A stretch of DNA of 64,000 bases from Lactarius indigo. Taxonomy: Eukaryota > Basidiomycota > Agaricomycetes > Russulales > Russulaceae. The position numbers and the translations under genes are program-made. Within the stretch, counting starts at the first letter, position 1; each line of letters begins with the position of its first letter. The DNA lies in the NCBI GenBank assembly GCA_025766275.1, contig JAFKAC010000006.1, positions 558,001 through 622,000 of the forward strand. Direction: 5' to 3'. Shown here piece after piece: positions 1 to 11,214 of the stretch. The notes under the pieces were generated by a model that had not been told where the DNA came from, made no database searches, and worked only from the letters and a program-made list of their open reading frames with translations.

Positions 1-493
1 AGTCTACGAAAGAAGCGGGGATAGTTGTTGTCATAAACATGATGAGGGGTGCTATCGGGATTTGAACTATTTTGGTGGGATGTAGCTGTAGAATGCTGTG
101 GAGGTTGTTGCGGTTCTGGGCTGTGGGGGGTAGCGCGTGTAGAAAATGGCTTGTAGTAAGAAGGGCATGATGAATAGTAGAAAGTACGATGCAATGTAGA
201 TGTTGGAGTAAATGAAGCCGGGCGAGTAGATATGGAGCGAATAAGGGGCGGTGATGGCCGAGGTTGAGTGAAGAAAGAGCGTATGAGGGAATACCGGTCA
301 GCGTGGGCAAGACGAGCAGCGAGACTACGCGACGCGGGATACATTGACAATTGTCGCAGGAACACGGAAACAGGGCTGACATGGGCACACGAGTGGCACA
401 CGGAACACCGTGGGAATATTACACCGCTCTCCGCGGGCCGGTTATGTTAGCTTTAGCTCAGCTTCTCCTCTCGCCTTACCTGCAACCATCATC
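1..493. other. Upstream region, possible divergent gene start at the left edge
   Basis: No complete gene is seen. On the minus strand an ATG at about position 40 opens a frame running off the left edge (begins MFMTTTIP), and the minus strand from 40 to 200 is rich in Ser/Pro/Thr codons in several frames. This could be the 5' end of a divergent gene, but there is too little sequence to support it. The right part is presumably the promoter and 5' leader of the BI-1 gene; I see no clear TATA box. Confidence 0.3.
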
Positions 494-1616
494 ATGAGTC
501 AATATCCAATCCCACCACCCTCCTACGGTTCTACTTCCCCGTCCCCTAAGTCTCCCAATGCTCCACTGCGTGCTGGGCTCAGGTATCAGGATGAGCCTGG
601 TCCTAGTGCCGGGATTTACAACCAACCTGCCCCTGGAGATCTTCCTGACGATTTCAAGGTTGGTTCGTTGTATCCACTCACCTCTCACATTTTCTGACCT
701 GTCTCCCAGTACGGCGTCACCGTAACGGAGAGCTCCGTTGAGATCCGCAATGCATTTGTCAGAAAAGTGTATACTATCCTTTGTGCGTCTCTCTCCATTA
801 CTCTCCTTGACGGAGCTGATGTTCCTGTTCTCTGTTGCAGTTGCTCAAGTTGTGAGTATTTTCGAATGTTCCACTGTCTCTATTTGACCTTAAACCTACT
901 CTCAGTTAGCTACCACTATCGTAGGTGGTCTCCTGTCTCAGTCCCAGTCAACCATATTTTGGGTTCAGACTCAGTGAGAGCCCCCCAATCCCCACTCTAC
1001 GTGTATTAACAACAGTTCAGTGTCTGGTCATTCTACGTCCCTCTCTTTGGGACCATCGTCGTGCTAGGACTGCTGTACTGGAAGCGCCACAGCCACCCTC
1101 TGAACATCGGTCTCCTGGCACTCTTTACCCTCATGGAGGCATTCACCCTCGGGGTGGTCACTGCTTTTTATGACAACGTGATCGTCCTTCAGGCTCTGCT
1201 CATTACAACTGGTATATTTCTCGGTCTCACACTTTTCACATTGCAGAGCAAGGTAGGTTATTAATCCGGTGCATTCCGATGCATGTTTGATAATGTACGT
1301 TTTAGTATGACTTCTCGGGCATGGGTCCATGGCTGTTTGGTGGCCTTCTTGCCCTGAGTAAGTCTTCCACCTATTCTACCCTGGACCCTCGATCTCATCG
1401 TGCGCAGTGATGACCGGCTTCGTCGGAGTCTTTATCCCATTCAGTTCGACTCTGGATCTCATATACGCTCTCTTGGGGACGCTTCTGTTCAGCGGATACG
1501 TCGTCTACGACACGTACCTCATCAATAGCCGCCTCTCCCCCGACGAATACATCATGGGGCAATTAGTCTCTACCTCGATTTCATCAATCTCTTCCTTAAT
1601 ATCCTCCGTCTCCTGA
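494..1616 (+). CDS. BAX inhibitor-1 / TMBIM (LFG) family membrane protein, seven exons
   Basis: Multi-spanning membrane protein of the TMBIM family, which acts in ER or vacuole/Golgi membranes in calcium handling and cell-death control. Exons by splice signals: 494-658, 710-782, 841-851, 906-973, 1021-1252, 1306-1357, 1408 onward; all introns are GT-AG and 48-60 bp. The N-terminus is about 55 residues, Pro/Ser/Gly-rich and cytosolic, followed by about seven hydrophobic segments. Recognisable family stretches are VTVTESSVEIRNAFVRKVY, FYVPLFGTIVVLG, SHPLNIGLLALFTLMEA and LLFSGYVVYDTYLI. The start at 494 is the first Met of the proline-rich head. As written the frame ends at 1616, but the expected C-terminal membrane helix (AISLYLDFINLFLNILRLL) continues in the next frame to a TGA at 1634-1636, so one base seems missing near 1556-1560. 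Gene identity is sure; the exact C-terminus is not. Confidence 0.9.
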
Positions 1617-1636
1617 GTAACATGCAAGATCGCTGA

Positions 1637-2478
1637 ACGGAATTGATTGGACTTGAGTTGGTCTTTATTGTTTCCTTTATGTGTTACCGATCGCCTGGAA
1701 TCTTTGTAAAGTGACCCAAATATATTCTTGCAAAGTCCGCGTGCTTGATGCAGATCGGTCAGCAGAGTGATGATCTCCGCCCTCCATGCGTGTATTTTTA
1801 CCAAGGTGTAACGATGGCACCCTATCCACTCAGACATCGACGGCAGTAAGTAGCGCATCCTCTCACGAACATAGCCCTTCCCTCTTAGATTCCAAGAAAT
1901 TGCTCTTTTGTCTACGTCGTCCTACCCGTTAACGGCGGCGTCACACACTTAGGATCGGCGATGTGCCCCTTCGCCTTGGCCCGGAATGGCAAGCGAAGAT
2001 ACGTCCCCGATTCGGGCAGGATCGCTGGCAGGTAGTAGACATAGGTTGCGCAGGTCGGGGGGGGGGGGGCTCATCGAGAAGAGAAACACGTCCATACATT
2101 TGAGGCTCGGAGGATGACATCGATATGACCTCCCTCGTATGCGACAGCCACTCAGGCTTATGCGTTCGCTCGGAGACAACCGTCGTGGGCGATGCGAACA
2201 CAGATAGTACGAGTGACCGAAGCCTTGTGTGTTGTTGCCCCACGGTGGATGCATATCTTCGGGCGAGCACTGGCGGTTTGCACTGGTTTGCTCCGCTGGC
2301 TTGTGTAAAAACATCGTGAGGCTGTGACTATGTCGCTCGTCACGAACAAACTACGCCGCGCTCGGTGGCGCCAGGTGTGTCGTCAACGGTGACATAGAGG
2401 ATATTTTGCGACGCCAATGCAACGTGAGAAGGGAGACTGACATCGACGACAGCTGCAAGTTGTGCCAAGGGGTAACCA
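1637..2478. other. Intergenic region with a 13-base G run
   Basis: No supported gene. Short frames on both strands lack family motifs and coding-like composition. A run of 13 G lies at about 2057-2069. The stretch probably holds the BI-1 3' UTR and the promoter of the next gene. Confidence 0.4.
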
Positions 2479-2951
2479 TGGATAGACCCGTTCCTGCTCC
2501 CGTGCCTCCGCCTACGTACGTCCCTCCCCAGCCTACACAATCGGGGCAGCTGCGAGCCGCTCCGAGACAAGAGGAGGACACACCTTCTGCACAACCGAGC
2601 GCGAGTGTAGCCTGGAAGAAACCAAAGCGCGAGGTCGACAATGCTGCATTGCGCGACGGTGAAGCGCCTGCCGGCCCTTCTGATTCCGGTTCTGAATGTG
2701 GCGAACTCGAGCGAAAACGCAAAGGACACGACGATTTCGACGGAACGCATACCCATCCCAGAGAGCTGCCTCAGACTGGCAAGCTTGAACATCTTCGGGG
2801 AGCCATCTTTTGAAGAACGTCGGTGTGTAAGTATACCTTACCAAAACACGCTCCGATCACGCCGATCGTCGAGCTCTTCTACTTTCGTACACAGGGGGGT
2901 GGCGGGACCGGATTCCGGGTCTACATTCCCACCTTTGCTTCCGTCATGTAG
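2479..2951 (+). CDS. Small hypothetical protein, two or more exons
   Basis: I do not recognise this family. A frame from ATG 2479 encodes a Pro-rich head, then charged stretches with basic patches (KKPKRE, ERKRKG) that could be nuclear signals. That frame ends at 2813. A second frame overlapping its end reads SLNIFGEPSFEERRC up to a good GTAAGT donor at 2827; after a 68-bp intron (2827-2894) it continues GGGTGFRVYIPTFASVM to a TAG at 2949-2951. The two frames look like one protein separated by a one-base shift or an unseen intron between about 2700 and 2770. The gene is convergent with the GH92 gene. Confidence 0.35.
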
Positions 2952-3076
2952 TCACACTTCACCAGGCTACTGTATATTCTCAAATCTTGTTGACAGCCTG
3001 CCCTCAAACGTGACTCGTTTCTCTAACCTCGACTATAATGTCAACAAAAGTCTCATTCACCGTCCGACGCTCGTCA

Positions 3077-6000
3077 TCATCGTCTTGTCGTCGCGAAGCC
3101 TCTAGCCGAGATGGATTGTGGCACCGATGCACCGCAGCTGTCCGCCGCAGCCCTGTCCGCCGTGACCGTGATGACGATGTCTGCACCGGCGCGGAACGTG
3201 TCGTAAAAGTCAAAGTGGCAGGGCGACGCCTGCGTGACATTGTCAATCCGCACGCTCTGCACGTACGCCGCGGCTCCATGCGGGACCGTCGCGCGAACCG
3301 AACGCGCGTCGAACCCGTCGACGGTCACGGTCGTGCTCACGTTCAGGTAAGGGTTGTGCACGGTGTATTTGGGCACCATGGGCGAGAGCACGAGAAGTTC
3401 GCTCGTGCCGGGGACTGCCAAAGCCCATCCCCAGACGGAACGGCCAGTCAGTGTGAAGGAAAAACAAACAAACAAACAAACAACAGACCAGGGTAAAGCC
3501 CGAGGAGATGCCAGGTGAGTAGCGTGGCCATCGCTGCTTGGTCGTCATTCCCGGGTAACCCGGCGGGCGCTAAACCAACCAACAAAAGGCATGATGTACC
3601 GCAAGCCGCAAGACATTGTGCGCGGGACAGGACGTACTGATGTCAAAGTTTGTGAATACAGCTTTCCGCACGGCGTCGACAGAGCTCGCAGGCGCGTTTG
3701 CGTAGTGGTACGATACTGGCGTCTGTATTTGTCACATACCGACACTCAGAACGCCGATCCAAGCGAGCACTCAAGCAGAACGTGCCTGGAAGGATGGCTC
3801 GTTCCCGGCCTAAGTAGTACCCGGCGTTGAAAAAGTAGTCCAGTCGCTTGATAAAGGTGGACTGTTAGAAATTCGGTGAACGGAACGTTCGTTTGGGTGG
3901 GTGAGGCGCAGGTCTAGGCTCACGTTTCCTCCCATCAAGGTGATCAAGTGCGCCATGTCGTGGGGCACGAACCAGCTGTACTCCCAGGACGATGATTCAT
4001 AGAAGCCGACGGTGTTGTCACTTTGCAGCGAGCATTCTCGATTCGGTTGGGGGTCATTGGGCGAGCAGGCTACGGGGTCCACTACCACGAAAGTTCCATT
4101 TGGGAAGCGTTTCTGCATGAAACCTAACACGACAACCTTGGTGAGGGAGGCATACACAGAGCGTGGGGTTCCTCACCGCGAAAGCCGTCGCTTTCTACGT
4201 TGGGATCCCAGATGTTCCTATAGCTCTAATGCGAGACATCATGTGAATGCCTATTGGCTAAAAGTGTAGAGCGCTGGACCCACCAGGGACCGGTTGGCGT
4301 ATTTTGCTTCATCATTTGCTTTGTTCAAGAGGAGGGCAACTTGGCGAATCGCAAAGTCCTCGAAAGCATACTACGAGACAACTCGGCTTGATAAGTGGGC
4401 AGTACGAGTCGCATTGCACGTACCTCAAGGGTTCTGCTCCCTTCGCGCGTGGTGCGCCCTATGCTGGAAGTGTCAAGTGCGCCGTAGGGCACGTATCCAT
4501 AATGGCTACAGAGGCACGGCGAACGTTCAGGGCGCGTGCAAAGTGGGAAACCTAAGTGGGGTGAAACAAAAAAACTGACTTGTATACATTAGACTGCCGG
4601 CCCTGGATGTTCCACTCTGGCGGGTTGAGTTCGGCGTCTGCGAGTTGCGCGGCATAGAGCTCGGTGAGATCAACCCCCAGCGCCTGTGCTTCGTTATGAT
4701 AGTGGACGGCAAAATGTCCCACGATGACATCACCGCTCGAGCATATAAAGCCGCCTCAAATGAGCAAGCGTCAAGGGGCGACAAAGAAACAGTTAACCAA
4801 CCTCCTTGCGTCCAGCCGGGAAGGTTGTTCGCACGACACTCTGGCATCCAGCCTCTCTTGCGGTACCCGTCAATGTAACTGTCGACAATCTGTGCGAACA
4901 CTTCAGGGGAGTGAAGGGCCATGAGGGGATAGAACGTTCGGAACTACGGGGCCTCAAGTTGACAAGGACTGCGGGTTCGAAGATTCAACCAACTTACCGT
5001 GTCCCAGCTGAAAAACGAGAAATCGGTGATAGACTCGCAAACCAATAGGGTAGAAGGACAGACCTGCAATACAATGAGTCGAAGTAAAAGGCAGTCGTGT
5101 CAGCAAAGTCTCCTTGCGCCTCGCCCGTGGCATTATTCTTAAGGAAAATGTGCAGCCAAGTCAACACCCTTAACTGAACTTGGTTCTCGAAAGTGAGAGG
5201 CGCTCACCGGTGTCAACGACGCACGATACAAAGATGAGTAGAGTAGTTCCGTAACATTCGGTGGTGTATGAGGAACGTCAATCTCTATCCGTTTCAACCT
5301 CTCGTTCCACAGTGCCTTGCTTCTGGCGACGATTTCTTCAAATGTGGCAGTACCGATCTCGGATTCTGCATTTGCGCACGCCTGTGCTTCAGAGAGGAAG
5401 GAGACACCGACGCGAATGGTCACTTGGGTGGGGTACCCCGAAAACGAGAAGAGCGCCCCAGCCTCAATTGCACCTTCAATGAGACTGACCGGGAAGTTGA
5501 GGTTCGTTTCGCCGAGACCTCGAGCGACGACACCATTTCTAAGGCAGACGAGACAATCAGAAGTGTGAGGAGACAAGTAGGACATACAGACAGGTCACCA
5601 GTCCAGACCCCGAACTGATCCAATTTCTGCGCGCCGTTGTTGAGGTCGTAACAGGCAAACGCCTGGTACTTGTTCGCCCCCGGCCCAAAACTGTCGCCTC
5701 GTATAAGAAATAGGAGAGAAAGAAGGCTTTTATCAGCTTGCCTTGAGCCCCAGAAGCCGCCGATTGTGATTCGCCCTGCGTTGGGATCTATATTCAGATT
5801 CCCCCCCTGGAAGGATCCAGGCAGGTCATTCGCAAGGTCGAGCGTGAAAAAGGCCGTTTTGCTCTTTGGAAATGTGAACCGCTCAAGACCTGCACGTCGC
5901 GTCGAGGTTGCTTCCATCTGGATGCTATTATTGAGAGTGAGAGAGAAATACCCGGGAGTAGCATCTTCGGAGGATATAAGACACGTGCGCCCAGTAGGAG

Positions 6001-6752
6001 CACATTGGGCTAATCACCGTCGGTGTTGTTCTTCCTCAGGCGCTCACGACCCCGAAGATTAGGTGCGCACGAGTCGAATCCGCCAGGGCAAATCAAAGGC
6101 ATGATTTCGAAGTTCCCATAAGTCCCTAGTCATCATGATGTCAGTGTTGGAGTTGGAGGCCTATGTCACCACCAAACCTAAAGAAGATCCCGTCCCACTG
6201 TCATGCAACGGACTAAGGCCTCGGACAAATTGTGTGTTGTCAGCGACGTAGCCTGTTGATCACGATGTATCTAGCCTCGGTAACGTCGGTAACAGAGGCG
6301 GTCTATCCTACCGGCAGGAGCGTAACCTGTCATGTCCGTGGCAAACTTCACCTAGATCAACGTTTGCGAGACAAAGTTGGCTACTAAGTAAAGACAGAGA
6401 GTGAGGCGCACCATTCCAAACGGGACCGAAGCTCCAGGGCTGCATCATGCATAGTTGCTCAGACATTCAAGGTCCCTTTTATCCACTTACCATACATCTC
6501 CAAAATTATCTGGCGCACGTTCATGTATAGTAAAGCCTGAGACGAAAACATGAATTCAGTCACTTGTGACTACGTACCAGTACCAATGAAAGGGTTAACG
6601 AAGGCAGTATAATCAACGGTCAATGCGTTGGTAGCCGCCTTGATGGCTGCCGTGATCCTCCGCTGAACTTCAGGAGAAGGCTGTGCACACACACTGCTAC
6701 CGCCAGCAACGACCAAGACAATGAGAGCTCTGACGAAGGATAAAATGGCCAT
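3077..6752 (-). CDS. GH92 family alpha-mannosidase, secreted, intron-rich
   Basis: Glycoside hydrolase family 92 exo-alpha-mannosidase, which needs calcium and trims mannose from N-glycans or mannans; probably secreted or vacuolar. Start ATG is the complement of 6750-6752 and begins a signal peptide (MAILSFVRALIVLVVAGG, then cleavage near CAQP). Family signatures in order on the minus strand: VNPFIGTG at the exon 1 end (6578), then GDV-C and PGASVPFGMVRL split by an intron, ADNTQFVRGLSPLHDSGTG, YGNFEIMPLICPGGF, the N-terminal beta-domain ending YQAFACYDLN, LWNERLKRIEIDV, RKRGWMPECRANNLPGWTQ, VGHFAVHYHNEA, CSLQSDNTVGFYESSSWEYS, WFVPHDMAHLI, GNDDQAAMATLLTWHLLGLYP and a C-terminal domain to TGA at 3077-3079. 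At least a dozen short introns are needed; one donor (after the PSFQ codons, near 3785) appears to be GC. An extra G near 3807-3811 shifts the frame between DYFFNAGYYL and AGNEPSFQ; every other block is intact, so the gene is probably functional. Confidence 0.85.
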
Positions 6753-7163
6753 GCAGGTTAAAGAAAGGAGCCCAGGCAAACGGAAAATATTTATACCGCC
6801 ACATGTAACGCACCCGCAAGTTGTTCCTTCAGAGAGCACGTAAAACGCGGAAGAATGGAAAAGATATTCATTGCAGCCATGGTTACAAGAGTAGGATGGT
6901 CCGAGGAGCTAACCATAGTGGTCGGCATTGACAACGCGCCGTGATCGCTTCCCATGGTGTACTGTTTTAACACGCCGGTTTGCTAGGCATTCTTCTGTCT
7001 TGTACCACCGATGAAGTGAACCCTTACTAGCCCGCGGGTAGTTCGATACGTAGTGTTTCATCATATGCCAATAGCCGAGGAAAAAAGTAGGATATATGCT
7101 GTGTGGCGGAGGACCCACATATAAAGCTTCTACACATGGCGGCAAGTGTCATCCTGTAATGGG
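6753..7163. other. Intergenic region between GH92 and peptidyl-tRNA hydrolase genes
   Basis: Holds the GH92 promoter and the 3' flank of the peptidyl-tRNA hydrolase gene, both on the minus strand. An AT-rich TATTTATA-like stretch at about 6787-6795, some 35-45 bases before the GH92 start codon, may be its TATA element. No other coding signal is seen. Confidence 0.4.
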
Positions 7164-7839
7164 CTATTGAGAAGGCCGGTTAATCTGGAGGGCTATTCTC
7201 TGGATGTGCTCCCAGACAAGATCGAGGCCTGGGCCATCAGGGGCCCAAAACTGGCGTTCATAGTTAGGGAGTCTCGTGAGGACATAACCTGCGACATCAG
7301 ATTCGGGTCTCCCGATGCCCAAACGAAGGCGGTGGAATTCTTTAGTGGCGAGGACTGAAATGAGACTACGGACACCATTATGGCCGTTAGCTGACCCCCC
7401 GAATTTTGCCGACAGGACAGTCGGCTTGTGCTCCAATGAGTCATGGATGACGATGAGGGAATAAGGCGCGCGGGAAGTCTTCCTGAGAGCCATGGAAACT
7501 GGGGGCCCAGAAATGTTCATAGCAGCCACTTCGTTACGATGAGAAGGTAAGAAGCGCATTGAATGATATTACCGATGTACGTACCGGTTTTATAAAGCGT
7601 GATATTAAAAGGTCTCCCGTCAATGTCGACATTGGTCTCTGCGCTATAACCTCCAGTTGATTTGTCTGCAGAGAGGTGAACCCCAAACCGTGTCGCGAGA
7701 GAATCCAAGGCAAGCTGTCCAATGCTTGATGAGGAAAAGGGTTTGAGACACGCCAATGTAAGAGTGTGAGGACTCACCTATGCCGGGTAAATGGATGAGA
7801 AAGGTTTCCAAGGCCGACGACGAGGATGCGAGTGGCCAT
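7164..7839 (-). CDS. Peptidyl-tRNA hydrolase, bacterial/mitochondrial Pth type
   Basis: Releases tRNA from peptidyl-tRNA that drops off ribosomes; the Pth1 family in fungi is usually mitochondrial. Exons on the minus strand are 7778-7839, 7585-7724 and 7164-7528, joined through 53- and 56-bp introns; they sum to 567 nt, that is 188 residues, the usual length. The start ATG (complement of 7837-7839) gives MATRILVVGLGN, with the conserved glycine-loop Asn, then HPFTRHSIGQ carrying the catalytic His. MNISGPPV follows intron 2. HDSLEHKP supplies the conserved Asp, and KFGGSANGHNGVRS the second conserved Asn. It ends at TAG 7164-7166. No long mitochondrial presequence is visible. It is divergent from the PAQR gene, with 128 bp between the two start codons. 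Confidence 0.92.
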
Positions 7840-7967
7840 GAATGAATGCGTGCTCTTGGCGAGCCCGTTTGCTGACCAATCACCCAATCACCGGACGGAA
7901 TCAATTTCCGTTCCGAACCCCAACAAACAGGGCAGGCCTCAGGCCCTCTCCTGTCTCAGTCCAGTCC
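7840..7967. promoter_or_regulatory. Short bidirectional promoter between pth and PAQR genes
   Basis: Only 128 bp separate the divergent start codons, so both 5' leaders and both core promoters must share this stretch. It contains a CCAAT-type pentamer (GACCAATCACCCAATCACC at 7874-7892), a usual activator site in filamentous fungi. No TATA box is evident. The assignment is inferred from layout. Confidence 0.5.
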
Positions 7968-9892
7968 ATGACTCCTGCAACGGCAACAGCTACAGCGACG
8001 TCACCGAGGACAAAGTCTCCCGTTGCTCACATCAGGAGGCGCCAGTCTATTATTCACTCGGCTCTCGCTCCTTGTATGACATGTCAGCCACCAACTCACT
8101 CTCTTGATACTCTTGACATTTCGTCTGCCTCCGCGACTGCTGCAGTCGCTTCCCTTCACTTTCATGTCCTTTCCTGTCTTGCAGATATAGAGGCTTCCCT
8201 TTCCCAACTAGAATCCCCACTTCCCGACTTTGACTTTGGTCAGGCTATCTCCCGAGGTGAACTCAAGGTCGAGGAGGTCCGAGTCTGGGCTAAAGATGGG
8301 CTTGAAATGCTCAAGCAAATCAAAGGAGAGCTTCGCTCTCACTTACCCGATTTTATCCTCGATTCGACCTCCGTAGAGAGCTATGTCTCGTCCCGTCTTC
8401 ATGACTTGTCAGATGTCTCAACCCTCAGACGAATGACTTCGCGCCTCCCTGAATTTCCCCGGTTTCCTCGTCCCGAACAATATTTATTGACATTGCCAAA
8501 CCATTTAAAATCCCTTCATTCCCACCTCTCTTCCTCCGACACCCTTTCTCATGTCGCATTTCCGTCCTTCCCATCGACGGCTAAGCTTTCCGAGCTCATA
8601 GACGCGATGGTTTCTTCCGATCGGGTTCCTACCGTCCTACGACCGCGTTCTCTAAGCCAAACAGAGGACTCATTGGGAAAAGCCGCTGCAGAGGTTGCGC
8701 GTGCTGTCGAACGCTCCGTGCATGGTGCCAGGCTCATCACCTATGGTGACCTCCCGACAGAATGGCGGAACAACCCCTTTGTTACTCATGGTTATCGGTT
8801 CGTACTCTTCAGGATACAGCTCTGAGTCGCTACTCACACTCGTGCACCCTCTCAGCTTCATCCCTCTTAGTAAATGGCCTCTCATCGTCGCGTCAATATT
8901 TGCGCTGCATAATGAGACCCGTATGTGACACTTTCTATACTTTATGTCATCTTGACTGATGAATCGTGAATCGTGTCAAGTCAACATTCATACCCACCTC
9001 GTTCCCCTTTTGTTGTGGACTGGGAACGTAATCACTACATTCCTCGGTTCTTCGCTATCCTCCGCCTCGGCAGCCGTCATAGACACCCCCATACTTGCTT
9101 TCACTATATTTGCGCTCTTCACTCTCTTCAGCAGTGTTGTGTGGCACACTATGGCCGGGTGTGCGCACCATAGAGGCATGGTCTTATGTGCCAAAATTGA
9201 TTACGTGGGAATTGCCTGGTATGTCTACGTTCGTTTCTCGTCTCCGGGTCATTGTTTGAACCGACATGATTACGTGATAGGCTAATCAGCGGAAGCGTGG
9301 GCACTATTGTTTACTATGGCTTCCAGTGCAATACAAATATGCGCGGTATATTCCTTCTTATTTGCTTAATCAACGGGGTGGTAGGCACCGTAATTCCTTT
9401 CTGGGATTGGTTTAACAGGAGTGAGAACAAGGTTCGTTATCTTCTGTAATTATGAACGCTGCCTTACTGAAATGTTTATTCTGCAGAAATGGCGCATCAT
9501 CACCTTTCTCTCTATGACCGTCTTAATCACATTTGGACCACTCACCCAACTTGCTTTGCTTCATTCCGTCCACGAGACTGCCGCTTTCATACGTGAGCTT
9601 TTATTTTCCCCCATGCCTTGTTCTTTACGTTGTCTGATATAATGTCAACAAAGGACCGGTAGTCCCGTCTCTCACCTCCTACATCGCAGGCCTCCTCTTT
9701 TATGCCACTCGCTTTCCGGAATGTGCGCTCCCTATCGATTCGCCGCGCTTAGCCTGGCTAGGCGGCGGGTCACACGCATTGTGGCACATATTCATTGTCC
9801 GGGCAATATCGTTGCACCGCGATGCTCTCCCTGTTTTAAAGGATGGTGCCCTGGGTACCACTACCGGTGTATGCGCCCTTCTCCCCAGTTAG
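7968..9892 (+). CDS. PAQR / hemolysin-III family seven-helix protein (ADIPOR/Izh-like) with long N-terminal extension
   Basis: Predicted zinc-binding seven-helix membrane protein of the progestin and adipoQ receptor family; relatives (yeast Izh, AdipoR) act in sterol, zinc and ceramide homeostasis. Exons 7968-8797, 8856-8920, 8981-9218, 9281-9431, 9487-9592 and 9654-9892 sum to 1629 nt, exactly 542 codons, with introns of 55-62 bp. The first about 270 residues are cytosolic and extend the family core: Ser/Thr-rich, then helical segments (ADIEASLSQLES, ELKVEEVRVWAKDGLEMLKQ). The core starts at TYGDLPTEWRNNPFVTHGYR. Metal-site motifs are NETLNIHTHLVP, SSVVWHTMAGC with KIDYVGIA, and SHALWHIFI near the C-terminus. 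I chose ATG 7968 because the in-frame ATG at 7842 would lie 2 bp from the pth start. It ends at TAG 9890-9892. Confidence 0.9.
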
Positions 9893-10486
9893 GACTGCGT
9901 TTCATATCTGCAGTACCACTGCGCGGTCTTTCTCCCGCCTCATGAGAATTTTACCTTTCTTGGGTTGTGAAATTTTGTTTTCAGACCATTCAAATTGTAT
10001 GACCCTGCGCATACAAATATACCATCATGCTTTGCTTGCTTTTGTTTATCTAGGTGGAACCATGGTCTATATTCATACATATTTAATTACACTTAAGATG
10101 TACGGAAAGCAATACGATAGAGTAATGGGTTGCTACATGAGCTTGGCCTGTGCGACTTGCCGTAGACGGCACGCCTTTCTTCGTGTTCTTGGGCGTGGGG
10201 GTGTGACACCCGTTTGCAAAAGTGCAATCGGTGTCATATTTGATGTGGCAAGGCAAATGCGGAAGGGGTTGAAGGAGGCAAATGTAGGAACGTTCTGAGG
10301 TGGAGCTGTGTGTCAGAAAATTCATGTAGGGGCTTATAATGATATAATGCAACATAATGGCCCAAAACCTTATAACCATTCTAAGCAAGGGTGATTTTAT
10401 TATAAATGGGGATCTTAATTTGGTTTGTAAGGAGATTAGGATTCAATTATGGTAATATTTTATTATGTAACCCTTTCTGGTGGTGT
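9893..10486. other. AT-rich intergenic region left of the first retroelement
   Basis: Contains the PAQR 3' flank and AT-rich sequence with no coding signal. It ends in CTTAT at 10487-10491, the left target-site duplication of Gyp-A copy 1. Confidence 0.5.
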
Positions 10487-10491
10487 CTTAT

Positions 10492-11212
10492 TGTTATGGA
10501 CTGGACTTGTTTTCAACTTTACCTTAGTTTCTTACTTACACTTGCATTCGCAGGAAAGTCTTTCCTTTCTTGGCTTTCCCTTTTTCGGACTTGCTACGCA
10601 CTAGGAGCCTTAAGATTCTCTCCTAGTGCAAAGTAAGACAATGAGACACTCATTGTCCTTATAAGTCTTTATTACTACTATACTTGGGCTAAATGCACCC
10701 TTTTATGGCAGGTGTCTCATTTCTATTTTTAACTTTGAGACATGTCTCATTTGCCTTTTATATCCTTGTTTCTTCTCACACTTACTGCGGATGGCTGTGC
10801 ACACTTTCTTCCTTTTCCCGTGCCTGCTGCGGATTGCTGTACTTCCTTCTCACGCTTGCTGCGGATTGCTGTGTTACTTCTCACACTTACTGCGGATTGC
10901 GCCATTTGTTTGTTCTGCACAAACAAACCTTTTTCTATATAAGTCGTGGCCCTAGGTAGCTTGTATCCTTAGACTCGACTTCTTTACCATCACAGTATAC
11001 ATTGTTTTCCCATTCCCTTGGGGTAACTCTCTGCTGAACCATCGAACCTCTTGAACTCCCTTGAACTCCACTCACATCTTGAGTATTGTGTCATACTCTG
11101 AGATCCTTGTTAACCACTTAAAACTTGCCATTACCAGCTGAACCCTCGCTTATTGACATAGACAGACCAGACTTGCTCACGCCGAGCTGAACGTTCCTAC
11201 TGTAACGTTACA
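10492..11212 (+). repeat. Gyp-A copy 1 5' LTR
   Basis: Begins TGTTATGG and ends CGTTACA, sharing the short terminal inverted repeat TGTWAC/GTTACA. The 721 bp match 18324-19044 along their whole length. It holds the promoter described separately. Short frames that recur at the same place in every copy (beginning MHPFMAGV) are LTR sequence, not genes. Confidence 0.95.
10936..10981 (+). promoter_or_regulatory. Gyp-A core promoter and predicted RNA start
   Basis: TATATAA lies at 10936-10942. The predicted start of the transcript (start of R) is AGACTCGACTT at 10971-10981, 35 bases downstream. This is inferred from TATA spacing and from exact complementarity of these 11 bases to the site just inside the LTR at 11215-11225. 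Confidence 0.75.
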
Positions 11213-11214
11213 TT

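Noticed and set aside
1505..1858. Minus-strand frame across the BI-1 last exon
   Set aside because: It is antisense to the conserved BI-1 coding sequence and has no family features.
10693..10959. Hydrophobic frames beginning MHPFMAGV or MSHLPFIS repeated at several places
   Set aside because: They occur at the same place in every Gyp-A LTR copy and differ between copies by ordinary LTR mutations; they are LTR sequence, not genes.
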